From Onchocerca volvulus (Eukaryota; Nematoda; Chromadorea; Rhabditida; Onchocercidae): 64,000 nt of DNA. Below, one piece after another: positions 1 through 13,343 of this stretch. Below the pieces are notes generated by a model, which did no database searches, had not been told where the DNA came from, and worked only from the letters and a program-made list of their open reading frames with translations. Both the position numbers and the translations under genes were made by a program. Every line of letters starts with the position of its first letter. Positions within the stretch are counted from its first letter, which is position 1. The DNA lies in the NCBI GenBank assembly GCA_000499405.2, contig HG738138.1, positions 9,050,888 to 9,114,887 of the forward strand. Reading direction: 5' to 3'.

Positions 1-3000
1 TGAATAAACTTAGATTTTCCTAAGCTAGGAAAAATAGATGATGCTCAAAAGAGATATTAATTATCCTCGATTTAAGTTCGATATTTATTCTTTTTTCGAG
101 CTAAACAAAAAAATGCAGTAAATGTAAAGCGCAAAAGTTACTGTACGCTTCTTAGAAGCAATTCGGCGATCCAGCCAAGTGGTATCGATTTTATTTTGCT
201 CAAATTCGCTATCTTTGAACAAAGAAATAAGATAGGGTAGCGTTACAGGAAATTTCGACTGAAGCTGCAGTTCTTGTAGCGCATTCAACATATTCGAAAT
301 GGCTAAATGCCTGTAAGTAAAATCGCTGTTCCTGAATATGTGAGATATCATCGATTGCTTAGTTTAATAGTTGGAAATGATGTTTAACAACTCTTCAGTA
401 CTTGATTTCAGGAAAGACATATGAATTTTAAAGGTGTCAAAAAAACAGAATTCGAATTTGTAGCTGAGATCCAGTCAGTTATATGATGTAGAAAAATAGT
501 GATTTGAAACAATGAAAACAATGTGAAGAGCTATGAACCTCGTGGATCCAGTTGCAAACAGATGACCAAATTGTGAATCTGCGAATTCGTGAAGAGATCC
601 TGCGCCAACATGTGAAAAATATCCCCAAACAAACTGCGTAGAACGGAAATTTAAATTGGTGATTTCGCCTGATGCCGGCCGGAAGTTCTCTTCTGGATCT
701 TCGCTTGTTATTCGAACAGATACAACATGCTTGTCACAATGTGGATATATCTGAAATAATGTGAGGCCTCCTATTCCAGTTCCAATTATAGTTGTTTCCG
801 CTTCGTTTTCGATTCCTATGCCAATTATGGAAGTCATGGATTTGTATTTCGAATGTGAATAGAGAAAAAAAAAAAAAACGTGCACATTAACAACAGTTAT
901 TATCACTATATATATCTTCAACTGAATTCAAGCATCGTGGAAAGGAGACAGTATCTGATCGGGAAGTATGGAAAGCGATTGTCTTTGGAAGTTTAACAAA
1001 TTAAGGAAACTTTATAAAAAGACTTACTAAATGGAATGGGATTTTATCAGTACCATATCGGCTTTTGCCATAATACAGACGCACTTCGCTGATGCACTGC
1101 AATGGTACCCCCATCGCAATTTGTAGTTGTGCAGCTGGCAAATTCACGTTTGTTAACATTTCGCTTAACGGATGTTCAACCTAAAATATACACTAGCTCC
1201 TCAGTTTCCAAGATACTCAGCATTAATCATAATATTACTGTTAATATCGTAACAGCAAGCTGGACATAACGAGCGTTAATCTCGTGAAAGAGAGTACTAG
1301 TGATAGCTATCAAACCATTCTGTTCAATCCATCAAGTTGCGTACACTTCCCATGATTGGAACCACCTAATTTTTGTCCAAATTAAACGTCAATTTTTTAT
1401 ATTTTCTAGTTTTCAGAACATATGCTCCATAGGAATTCATCAACTCCATACCACGATAAAGTAATAATCAGATTTATATCAATCAATTTTGAGAGAAGTG
1501 GTTTTAAACAAATTTCAAATAAAGTATTATTTTAAAAAAACAGGAAAACTGATACGTTTTCTCGTTCAATTGATTACATAAATATACTGCATCCAAAATT
1601 TACCTGCAACCTTGGATTAAGTTCCAGGAAGAAATATTCATTAGTTTGCGGTAGAAATAAATACTCTACGGTGCCTGCACTAACATATCCAACCATTTTG
1701 GCCAAACGTACTGCATCCTACAAAAAAGTTTTACCAATTTTCATCACTAAGCAAATTTACAAACTTATAAACAAAAGAAGAATCCAAAACAAGTAAAAAC
1801 TGACTGCTTCCATATTTCTTTGAACAGCTAAAGGTGCAGCAATGGCTGGTGCTTCTTCAATGATCTTCTGACATCTCCTCTGCACTGTACAATCACGGGT
1901 TCTCAGTGCAATTACCTCACCATACATATCACCCAAAAGTTGCACTTCAATATGTCGAGCACCTTCCAAACATTGCATCAAAAATATATGTCCACCCGCT
2001 ACTTCTGCCTAAATTGAGCATTTTTAAGCAAATAATTTCTTTTTCAATATAAATCTTTTGGATCATGGCTATAAATCAACGTCTTTAACTTCTTCCAATA
2101 TTCAAACATACTCAAAAACATACCTCTTCAAATTCATCAAAACAAAAAACAAAAGCTTACTTGCACTCTCCTAAAATTTACTTCGAAATCAGATTCGTTG
2201 CGCACTAAACGAATTCCTTTGCCACCACCACCTTCCGAAGCTTTGATCATAACAGGATATGCAATTTTCTTCGCCTGAAATATATCAATATTGGAAACGA
2301 ATTTCATTACTGAATAATGGTTTTTATTGAAAATTAATTGAAACCATTCCTTCTATAATATCTCATATTTCAAAATGTGCCATGCAATTTTATACGACCA
2401 AAAATCAAAGACAGTGATATTTTTACGACGAAACAGAATAAATCTATTTCTAAACCAGACAAAAAATTAGCATACCTTCATTATACGTATCGCCTCCTCA
2501 TGATCATAAACACAAGCAGCAGCACGCAATTCTGGTGATACTTCGATATCAATTTTTCCTCGTTCGCAGATTTCTTTAGACAAAAATATATTACTGCCTG
2601 ACCAAGGCACCACTGGCACACCAGCTGACTAAAAAACAAAACTTATTCAAAAATTTTTAAAATCTCTCAAAAGCTGTTCCAACAAAACTTGACAGAACAA
2701 GCCTAGGAAAAAAAAACAGAACAAGTCTTTTTTTCAACAGTACACTGAAAAAAATTCAACAGTTATCTACAATTTAATGCTTTACCTGAGCAAGTATTGT
2801 TGAAGCAATTTTGTCACCCAATGTGAACATTGCCGGTCCGGTTGGACCCATGAAAAGAATGTTATGTTTTTTCAGACCATTTGGTAGATCAGGGTTTTCG
2901 GATGCATGTCCCCAGCCTGCCCATACCGCATCCACGTTATTACTCACAGCATGTTTCAATATGTCATCAATATTTGCATAATTGTTCTCATTTGCACCAG

Positions 3001-3724
3001 ATTCCGAGAACACGAAATTGTCAATCATTTTCAAATATTCTGAAAGAAATAAATTCAAGTCTGTTGGTAAGATCAAACTTCGAAAAGGAGATTAGACATC
3101 ATATAGATATTATATCCTCCACATTATTCACCCTATTCGTTTGCACCTATTCATTTAAAATAAGACGTTATATTTTCACGCACTTAAAACAAATTTTTTT
3201 ACCTGGATTTGAAGAAATTTCCTGCTCGGTAGTCAAATTAATAAATTTAAAGAGACGATCATCCTTGAACGTCTCTTGGGCCCAACGTCTGATGGACATC
3301 ACACATTTGAATGCTGCCATTCCATTATTAGCGATAAGTAACTGCAGTATATATATTTTAAAATTGATACTATCTTTAAGATTTAGAATGAAGCCTATTT
3401 TTAGTTGACCAAAAAATTTTGCATATTCAAATATTCCCATAACTATATATTTAGTACTTCATTGATTTTAAAGAGATTATGACCCATGAGTACAAACATT
3501 CGTCGAATAATTTATTCATATTTTCAAATTTGAAATTTTATGTATGTATACTATTCAATCGTAAAACATACCGTTTTAATAGGTGCTGCTAATTTCGGAT
3601 CCGCGTATTTATTGAGAAAAGCCTCAACTGTCCCAAACGTTTCCGCTCTTTGATCCACCTCATTCGATTTTTCAAAATCCACGAATTCACGATTGTTATG
3701 TGTGAGCAAAGGTGGCGTCGGCAT
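1..3724 (-). CDS. Acetyl-CoA carboxylase, N-terminal biotin carboxylase part (3' end off the left edge)
   Basis: ACC carboxylates acetyl-CoA to malonyl-CoA, the first committed step of fatty acid synthesis. Exons read on the minus strand: 3572-3725 (ATG at 3724), 3203-3341, 2786-3039, 2476-2628, 2161-2274, 1805-2008, 1604-1717, 1028-1180, 539-750, about 142-310; phases agree throughout, giving about 555 residues. Visible motifs: [33 protein letters not shown], the ATP-grasp loop [32 protein letters not shown] and [11 protein letters not shown], all typical of eukaryotic multidomain ACC rather than pyruvate or propionyl-CoA carboxylase. The biotinyl and carboxyltransferase domains must lie left of base 1. 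Odd: the usual QRRHQK motif reads QRRCQK, and the usual (C/V)TEM reads LSEM. The exon holding the ATG is preceded by TTTTTCAG, so the ATG may be internal (see the exon at 4690-4835). It could be a pod-2 orthologue or a second, divergent ACC; I cannot separate these. Confidence 0.93.
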
Positions 3725-4139
3725 CCTGAAAAAGAAATGATGAATTTAAATTTAAAAACTATCCCTTGATACGTTCCCAAACAAATTTATCTTTCTAAAA
3801 AAGATAGCCAAGAAAACAATTTCCCGCAAAGGGATTGAACAGACGGGAGAGAAAAAAGGTGCATCAAAAAACTAGGAAAAGGCGAAGAGAATGTAAAACA
3901 AAACTTCATTATTACTAAAATATGATGACAGCATTCCATAGCATGTGTATGGCCACTGAAGCGCGACAGTATTGCAACGATCTCACAACCCCCTCCTACT
4001 GTCGTTATTCTTTCCTTTCAGGAATGCAGTGATCGGGTACATTAGAAGAGGCCAAGAAATACGACATATTTGGAAGAAAACTTTTTAAACATTACATGGC
4101 AGGGTGTTCCACCGTGACAACTTTGCTAGGGTACTGTAC

Positions 4140-4200
4140 GGATACAAATAAATATATATATATATATGTATATGTGTGTGTGTGCGTGTGTGTGCGCATG
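4140..4200. repeat. Compound microsatellite (TA)n/(TG)n
   Basis: An alternating TA run passes into a TG/CG run. It lies in a putative ACC intron or 5' flank. Nothing coding. Confidence 0.85.
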
Positions 4201-4689
4201 TGCATAGTCTGTACACATAAATGTGTCTTATAGAATATGGCGGATAATCTTAGCACATTATCTCTCAAAATATTCTCTGCAGAATGTAATTGCATGATAC
4301 AAACAGAAGAAAATTCCTTCTTGGATTTTAGGATATATTTATTTATTGATTTTACACACTTCTCTGAAGATTAAAGAAATTTGCTTTCCAGACTGACTAA
4401 ATTGATCTTCGATAATGGCGTTGTCATTTTCAAAAACTTATTTTAAAGATAAATTATAAATAAACTTGAAGGACTCCAAAACCCAATTAGAAAACTCACT
4501 TACTTTACTTATCTCAATTACATTTACTTTCTTCTTTTTGAATACGAATAAAATAGTTATGTTGATTGCCTGTAATCTCATCTAATTTATCTAATTTACC
4601 CCTAATTTTCAAACCGATTGAGAACCACAACAATTTTTCTTGAAATCTTCATGCTAACAGTTAAATTCTGATTGATTCTGATGCATTAC

Positions 4690-4835
4690 CTGATCTGGCC
4701 TAAAATCAATTCAGTTGCGAAACCCATTTCAATAAATGGACTATTGCTTTGAAAAAGATTCTTAAAGCCGAAGTTTGAATTACTAGGAAAGAGAGGATGC
4801 TGTGTATTCGTCAGATAAAGATGAATATTTCCAAG
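4690..4835 (-). CDS. Probable further upstream coding exon of the ACC gene
   Basis: On the minus strand a 146-bp block is open in one frame (about 48 codons, including FIEMGFATELILGQI). It is bounded by a good acceptor (GATCTTTCAG) and a good donor (CAG followed by GTAATG). It ends in phase 2, and the next exon (3572-3725) begins with one base before its ATG, so the two join in frame through an Arg codon. That phase fit is the main evidence. The encoded sequence is not one I recognise; ACC N-termini are poorly conserved. It starts in phase 0, so at least one more upstream exon with the true start would be needed. Alternatively it belongs to one isoform only, or is a chance open frame. Confidence 0.45.
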
Positions 4836-7800
4836 CTGAAAGATCCCAAGCAAAAATAATTTATAATATTTTCCGAACAAACAAGAAACGAGTCTCAAAA
4901 TAAGGATAATTAATAATAATTATCTCGTGCTATGCTTCTCATCGAAAAAAATCACACTCCACTTTGAAAATCTAAAGATTAAGATTTCATCAATAATATT
5001 AATAAAAATGAAATATTTTTGCAAATATCAATTTACTAGGGAAGATTTCTACACAAAATATAATTCTAACCCAAAATGAATTTCTAAAAATACATAATAC
5101 AAAGACACATTAATCACTATTATAAGAAGCCAAAAATTGGTCCGAAACATTCCGAAGATCAACAGGAAACCATGAGGTCAAACACATTTATCTATCTTTT
5201 TGTTTTGCAACGTAAACTCTTCTATTCAAATCCAACCATCAGCAGAAATGGAGATGAATTAAAAACTCGGAAAAAAATGGGGATATGGAAACAAATCTTT
5301 AAGAATAAGGTGAGAGAAGAATGGAAGAAAACTTCTATTTTTATTCTCTTCCTCCTTTCCAAACAGGTTCTATGCAAATACGGAAGATAGAAGTTCATGC
5401 CTCACGTTGGTGAAATCACAGAATTGGTGGAGAGAGTACTTTCTATTCATACGTCATTCCAAAGTGTGTCACAATTTTATCTTACCGAAAATTCGATAAC
5501 GTCTCCATATTTTTTGCAAATGATAACAGAAATCAAAGGTCAACAATAGTTTTCGCAATCTCCAATTATCAATTATAGCTACACTCTTCCATTTCATCTT
5601 TTCACCGTTATTGACCGTGAAACACTGACAATTTTAGAAATTCGACGAATTCTTATAGAATTCATCAGTTTTGGGAAATCGATAGCTCCTTTGCAACTCT
5701 GAAGACAGAATCGCATAAATTATATAAAAACTACAACCTATACAATGTTCTAACAGCCTATGATCAGGTAACTACTGAAAGCCTAATCAATGGTATGACC
5801 ACAATTATCATGAACCTCTATTAAAAGAACCATACATGAGCACCAATATTATTGCTAAAGTCCTGTGCTTTATGTTTTCCGACATTATTTCGTGATTTTG
5901 TTTTAAAAAAATGGTACTTTTTAGGCATATTTTGTAACAAAATATAAATACCATTAGTAGAGAATACTCTTTAATACACAACTTGCTGGGTTCACTGATA
6001 AAATGGGCACCATTTTGGCGTCTTTATCGATGAAACAAACAGCACAGTGATAACTCACTGAAATCAACTGACTAACCAATTTGATTAAAAAATACGAAAG
6101 ATCAACAAAAGATCTTACGGTTGCATTTACAGACAGTGCACATCGATTCAGCAAATAAACCGATGACCTTCTGCCGAAAGTACCAAAGATCACGCCTACT
6201 TCTGCATAAGTCACTATTACGAACCACTCCATCGCCGATTGAATCTTTGTTTTAATTCATAAAAAATTTCAAATCCTAAAAATTATATGCTACTAAAAAT
6301 GTATAAATGATCTATTCTGAACTACCTGTTCCCATAAGAACGATTAAAATCAAAATTCGGAAAGTACAACCAGAATAAATTTGCCAAACAAAAATTGCTC
6401 TTCTTTCTTTAAAACCCTTTGTCGAACTTTTATCTCTCAGTTAACAGATTTTTCGAAATACTCATTAAAAAAAGTTGTGGGGTTTTTCAGTCACTCACAA
6501 CTCACACACGATCAGAATTAATATAATTTAAATATTTTTCTTCAGTAATTTTAAATGTCTAAAAATACGCAGTTAATTTTAACAAGATTTTTTTTCGTAA
6601 TTCAATGGAAATTAAGGAGAGTTAGAAGTTTCCAGAAAACGTAAGATGAAAGAGCAAGATTGTGCACGTTAATAGTTTGAAATTTTTCAGCAGAATGGGA
6701 TTTACCAGGCTTTTTCATATATATATATATTATCCAGTAAATCCACAAAAAATTAACAAATCCTTTCAGGTTTTTTTCTAATTTTTTTTCTTTTTAGGAA
6801 TCAGCAAATCTTCTTATTATTCTTGGGCAAGCAAAATAAAGAACACAGTTTGATATAACACTTCCATATCTATCAGCTAAATACCTAGGAAATGATTTTA
6901 TAATATTTTTTCCTATACATTAAGTTTAAAACTAATGAAATCTTGATGACATAAGGTAACAAATAATCTGTCACCCGAAAAATGCTTTTATCGCAAAACA
7001 GATAAAACAGCGAAAGATAGTCTGATAAATATTGCAGATTAATACGCATCATAATAAATATAAAGAGATGAATATAAATATGGGTTAAAGGATATTCCAT
7101 TTTGATTATTTTCGACCAGTAATTATGAACTTCATATTGCACGTTCAAAAATAAGATCAATACATCCGAAAAAAAAAAAAAAAAAAAACTTCCATGTGAT
7201 TGATTCCCGAAAATTAATTCCGCTGATTGTGAAAATTGCTGATTACCATCTTACCTTCAAATTTAAATCGTTAAATCTCTGAAAATGAGAGAGACTTGCT
7301 TTATCTTTATGAATACTGAACATCGGTGTTACATAAAAATGTTTTTGAGACAGGATGGCATTCTATATTAAAAAAACCCGAAGCTGGAGTCAGTTGGAAG
7401 GGAGAAAAATTCAGTAACGAATGAAGGTCAGTGTTGAAGGAAGAGCAAGGCCAGAAGAGATATTTATAATAATTTACTGATGTATATATATATACAAAGC
7501 GCTGTCGGAAACCAACACCAACTGATGATAAGACTGATATCTTGAAATATGAAGAAGAGGGCAAACAACATAACGACCAAATTCCATTCGGTTACACCAT
7601 CAACCAGCCTTACTTTTTCATTACGCGATTTTTACATTTTGTCCAAATTCATGAACATGTGAAATATGTGCAATGATTTTGGAAATGAATCATTTTGAAA
7701 AAGCAGAGCAATACAGAGATGATGATGATTAAACAAGGTATTACAGCAATGAAATGTCAGTGAACGAGACACCATAATGCGAAGTAGCACTGTCCGGAAT

Positions 7801-10800
7801 ACCAAAAATTTATTTCACATCTTATGCAAAATGTCCTTTGTCAAATCTAAAAAATTCGATGCTTCACAAATTTAATTAGGAAATTAAATTTCAGAGATTT
7901 AATTTCGTCGTTAGATGAAAACTGGACAAAAATTGGTCATGTTTTGATCAGAAAACACCAGGACTTTACAACTGGTTTCAGTTGTTGCATAAACTTCAAC
8001 AGAAATTCGCCTACGGATTTCAAAACTTCACAAGCTATAGTTGCCAAAAAGCGATCTTTTTTAAAAGGCATTAAATTACCAGTATTACCTTTTTTTCTTT
8101 TTTAAACTTTAAATCCAGCTGATTTTGAACTATTTCCTTCCCAGAAGTTACCGAGATATCATGATCTAAAAGTACAGAAGTATGGAAGCCTTGTTCTGTC
8201 CTTTTCTTTTAGGTCCTATCTTTCCAAAAATCCGAAATATTCAACAGTTCCACACTAAAAAGTTTTAAGATTCCTTGGAAACCTTACAGTAATTATAATT
8301 GTCAACATTATAGAGAAAATGCACGAAAATTTAACCAACCCAACACATTAATTTCATCTGCGAAGGAGAGCAAAAATTTGGTTCACTTCATAGTCTACAA
8401 TATGCATTATTTTCTCATCACATGAAAGTTGAGCAAACGAATTTTTTTGATTGCACATTTTTTAACCAATAGAATACTTCCGAAAAAAATTCAAAACCAT
8501 TTTACAGATAAAAAAAAAAAAAAAGAGGAAAAAAAAAGTCAAGTCATCATTTGAAAAATCAGTGTATTATGTTTCCTTATATTGCTAGTAAAACTAATAC
8601 AAATAATGTTGAACTTCACTAGATCTCTACTAATGATATCTAATTCCCCAAATATTTCAAACTTATTTTCGCAGCTTCAAAGGAGAATCAAGTCAAAAAA
8701 TACTATAAAGACCGAGAAAAAATGCCATATAAAAATATCAAATATCAACTGAATTAAAGCCTCTGCTGACTGATTCATGTGAGACAAAAAATGCAGTAAT
8801 ACAAGAAAATGCAAAAATGAAAAATAAAAAGAATCTATTCCGGAATGTATGAGTTTCTCAAATACTAGAAGTTTGCTTTTGTTACAGGGTGATTGCATTA
8901 TTATCCATTCTGAGGAGCTTCAAAATCAGATGATTATTTGCGAAAATTTATTTCGCTAAAATAATTTGTGAAATAGATTTTCTGGACAAACCGTAAATTC
9001 GAAGATCTAACAAAATTCATTCCTTCTCTTTTCTCCGCCTTCTTTTTCACTGGAAAAAGGGTGAAAAATATTAAGAATGTACTGCGATCTCATTTTTCAA
9101 CTATGAATGCATGTGTAGATCAACATATATGCAGAGTGCATCTCACCATGACAATTTTCTCGCAGCGTAAAGTTGAATAACATTGGTTATCTGTTATCAT
9201 CACTAGGTCATTATATTTTATACCCATTACAAACGTCTAACAAATTTTTTGTTCTGCGTTTGTTGGAGTCAAAAGAATTTAGTGTTGTTCATTTTAGATT
9301 TAATGTTTTCAAGTATAAATATATACACAGATTTAAATGCAGTATCCTACATTTTCCCATTCTGAAATAATACCTATCAAGAAGAGTGGGCGGCATTGGT
9401 GAAACGTTGTTTGGTTTGGTAAGCAGTTCGTACAAATATCACTGCTTGAAAGCCAGTGTGAAATGCAGCTTCGATGAGCGGTATTCCTGGAAAAAATTCT
9501 TTTCATCATATTTTTTCTTAAAAAAAGTTGGGGAAAATGGCGATGAAGCAAAATTTGAAAATTTGGACACAAATCAGAACATAAGTGTCCAAATCGGAAT
9601 CCCAAGTTCTCCAAATTAAAAGAATGGCGGATTCCGCTCTATATATCACATGTCGAAAAAATATCGAGCCCAGTTTGAAGCACATCTCATGCTATTCGAT
9701 ACGGTAAACCTTTAAAATGACTGGCAAGAGATGGACAAATTCCATATACGCTATTACTTTTCAGAATAAAATATCAATCAATCATCAATCAAATATAATG
9801 AAAGAAACTAAAAAGGGTTTTGAATTTTGGTCGGAAAAGAAGAATTTAATCATTTTTGCAAAAAAGTAATTGAGAAATTAGTTAATCTTCTAGAGTACTT
9901 GAGAACTGTAATTTTCAGTGAAACTTAGCATAAATCTATGTCTACTACACTGATGTTCTCAGAAAACTCACATATCATGCAAATCAGAACTTATCCAAAT
10001 TTATGAATATTTGATACTTAAAATATCCTACTGGAAAACAGATTTGTAGAAAACATGAATAACGTGCTTTTTGACAGTAAAAAAGATGTGAAAATGGCGA
10101 CGATGGTAGACTGAGGAATGAAGTACAGATATACAAAAAAGTAATTTAACAAATGTCTGATCAGTATGATATATAACAACAACTGTTCCAGACTGATAGT
10201 ACTGTAGCCAGCGCACTTCAAAAACAGAAGCAAAATGGCAGGTCAAAGGGTGAAAGTGACAAAAAATACAGTAAATTGATGACATTTTCATGTTCCTTAC
10301 CAGAGTCATCATATATCTTGTGACATATAAATACATCCACTCCCATACAGATACGCATAAAAAGTATTCATCTCTGAACTGTGCACGTCTTAACATGACC
10401 AGCTCGTATACATACGAACACATATTACGTACATATTTATAATCATGACATGAAATCCTTAAACTACCCCTAAAATTTATCAAAACTCAGAAGACTTGCA
10501 AAGACTGGATCAAATGATAGCCTTCTTTGACCAATAGATCAATCGAAATCTGCAAAAATTTCGAGGGCATTTGCAATCACAGTGAATCACCTTTATTTTT
10601 AACTGTTTTCATTATATGTTTTAAGCCGTAACACATATTTTGCGGGAATCAGAGGGCTATGGCAGCAAAACTGCATTAAATGCAAGGAAATTTGCAATAT
10701 GATCCGCTCAAAAGTTAATTATAAATCCTAGATATCTAGGAATCAGTGGGAGTTCCTAACTCTTTCACATATGCATTGCTTCAAAAGTATTTAAAAACTG

Positions 10801-12043
10801 AATTTTACTTCACGTCATTCATTTCCTACTTCATTTTCCTTCTCTTTCGCACTATTCAAGATTTAGGATTCCAAGGAAAAAAAAAAAAAAAAAAAATTCA
10901 AGAAAATAATCTGCTTTCAGATCTCATACATTGCAGTACTTCTCATCATATCTCTGCAAATTCCCATCAATAAGTAATTTTTGAAGTGTTCAAACTGAAT
11001 GTGTCTATATTATTTGTTAAAAAATCTGATCAAAAACAATGATAAAATGAATGAAGTACTGAATAAGTAATAAATAATATAAATTATATATACAGGATGT
11101 GAAATACATCTTATGTTGATTTCACGCATGAACAATTACATCGGTTTCTTTTTTAGATTCATCTCATTACCAATTCCTCATATCTTTGCAATTTAGCACT
11201 AAGAATAGTGAAGAACATCAATCAACTTCTAAGATTTAAAATTGATATCATTGCCGAAAAATTAGAAAAGAGACAGAGAGCATAGAAGATGGCAAGAAAC
11301 ATCAATTTTTCTACTGGCAAATTAAATTCCGGAAAAACTAGCCAATTTAGACGGTAATGGCAAAAAATAGAGGAAAAACATATACTGTAAATGGAATGCA
11401 AAATGCATAAAAAAGTTCGTGTCTTTTATCACCGTTGCTGTAACAGTGTCAAATAAGTGAACTGTATCACATGCAAACAAGAAACGACGGAAGATGAAAA
11501 GTAATAAAAAAACTCGTTCGTAACAACTTTTTTCGTTGAATTCAAGAAAGAGCAGAAACTAAAAACCAAATTCCAAGAAACATAAATATTAGCTCGACAA
11601 GTTTAGCTATATGTTATACATATTACAACTTCGAGAACTATTCCAGTAAGATTACGTCAGAATTACGACGCGGAAATCTGATACTTATAATGTTCGAAGT
11701 TACCAAGTTTTCAACAGTTAATGTATAAGTCTGCGGAAGCAAGACGTTAACGCTATAAACATTATGCAAACAATTTTAGCAATCCCAATAATTCTTTTAG
11801 TCGATAAAGTGCAAACTATATAAGTATAGACAATTTGAAATAAACTGTTTTAGCATATACCATAATGTAGCACCTACTTCAAGTCACTGTACTCAAATGT
11901 AATGAAATTTTGGTTTTACTGTACAGTTTATCTTTCTAAAATCACAATTTCCAAGGTGCTATATTTGCAAAATAGGCATCGGTATATGAATGACGGTCAT
12001 TATAAACAACATTCTTTAATCCAAGTACATTTCATAGAATATG
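4836..12043. other. 7.2 kb without a recognisable gene
   Basis: Upstream of the ACC exons on the minus strand. The sequence is AT-rich with several poly-A tracts (about 7170-7188, 8508-8536, 10879-10897) and a TATATA run near 6718. The open frames present are short, AT-biased and match no family I know. The longest, at 5954-6232 on the minus strand (92 codons), lacks paired splice signals that would tie it to a gene. It may hold the ACC promoter and far 5' exons; I see nothing else supportable. Confidence 0.6.
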
Positions 12044-12592
12044 TTAACGTTGGATATTGACTCCGAAGTCATCTACCAAAATGTCCTCAATACACAAACA
12101 CAAATATGAAACCCCACGACTGCTGGAATCATTACTGGATATTTTCAACCTATCCTTCAAATCCGTGCGGTATTTCACGGTCAGCAAATATTTTGTGGTT
12201 ATGACAACACTAATCCGCGGATTGATGTTGTCACCCCTGGTTGACGATAGATTTGTAACTCGCAGGAATATTTTATCCTGGTCATGAGTTGTGCCGACAC
12301 GTTCATACTGGTGAACCCTAAATGAGGAATGCCAAAGTCTAGAAAGAAGAAAGAACATACAATATTTCATAATTCAGTAATAATACGAATGGATTTTGAT
12401 ATCTTCCTGACGAAATAAAAGTGCACCACAACTTATCTTCAGGAAAGGGAGAAATTGAACTAATAAATTCTAGCGAGCGATAGCCACGTGGACTGTAAAA
12501 TTTCCCTCAAAGAAGTCGAAAATAAACCCTGGCCCAGCCTCACCTTCATAGTTGCCATCTTTCCATTTTTTCGAGAAGCTGAAAATATGCTA
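12044..12592 (-). CDS. Unrecognised coding-like block, possibly two exons
   Basis: Two minus-strand stretches look more codon-like than their surroundings. The first begins after TATTTTCAG near 12585 and reads through KWKDGNYEGEAGPGFIFDFF and GNFTVHVAIAR to a TAG. The second is open for 108 codons, 12370 down to 12044 (for example YERVGTTHDQDKIFLRVTNL), and ends at a TAA; a CTTTCTAG acceptor lies just inside it. I could not join the two blocks in frame convincingly and do not recognise the protein. It lies about 750 bp past the 3' end of the WIPI3-like gene on the same strand. It could be the end of a small unknown gene, a decayed gene, or chance. Confidence 0.25.
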
Positions 12593-13247
12593 CAATAATA
12601 GAGTGGCAGAAACAATTCGTTACAGTTGACTTGATATCATCAATAAAATGAACTTTCTTGAAGATGAACAGATGTCAGAATGGTCTGAAATAATGCGACA
12701 GAGATATTTCTGATTTAAACATAGCATCAAATGGAGATTGGTGAATAGAACGAATAAAAGATTTACGATAAAAAAAAGAAATTTAAATAAATCATCGAAG
12801 AGAAGGTTAAGCCAAATGCAATCTGCTGCAAAAATTCGATACCTAAGTAATGAATTTATGAAAAAGGAAATTTCCCCGCAATATCTTAACCATGAAAGAG
12901 TTGTCGAAGGAAAACATTCAGATAGACAACATATGCAATGAAACTTATTATTTCTATTATAGTTGTAGCACATTATAAAACACATATGGAGAAAAATATA
13001 TTATATAAATGAAAAACAGTAATACGAAACTACAATAAAGTTGAACGCCTTTAGTAAACCACCCACCCAGGACTACTCTCATGAAAACATACAAAGCAAT
13101 TAATTTTTAAACCATGCGGAAGATAGCAAAAAAAAAGTGAAAGACATCAACGTCGAAGAAATAACAAGATTTGTAATAAAGTACTGGAATGAAACATACT
13201 AAGTTGCTCATAAGTTTATTGAGCCACCGTTATCTTAGAGACTACTC

Positions 13248-13248
<1 letters not shown>

Positions 13249-13324
<76 letters not shown>
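13249..13324. repeat. Pair of long poly-A tracts
   Basis: Two A-tracts of roughly 28 and 40 bases are separated by a short CCTTTTTT. They start 20 bp beyond the stop codon of the WIPI3-like gene, so on its sense strand they are a long poly-T tract in the 3' flank. Length is likely unstable and may be inexact in the assembly. Confidence 0.85.
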
Positions 13325-13330
<6 letters not shown>

Positions 13331-13343
13331 CTGTATATATGGC

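Noticed and set aside
2881..3408. A 175-codon plus-strand open frame
   Set aside because: It is the antisense shadow of ACC exons on the minus strand, which carry unmistakable family motifs.
5954..6232. Minus-strand open frame of 92 codons
   Set aside because: No known family, no paired splice signals and no neighbouring exons; such lengths occur by chance in a long spacer.
13249..13324. Long A-tracts as the poly-A tail of a retrocopy
   Set aside because: No cDNA-like sequence precedes them on the plus strand; similar tracts occur throughout this AT-rich window.
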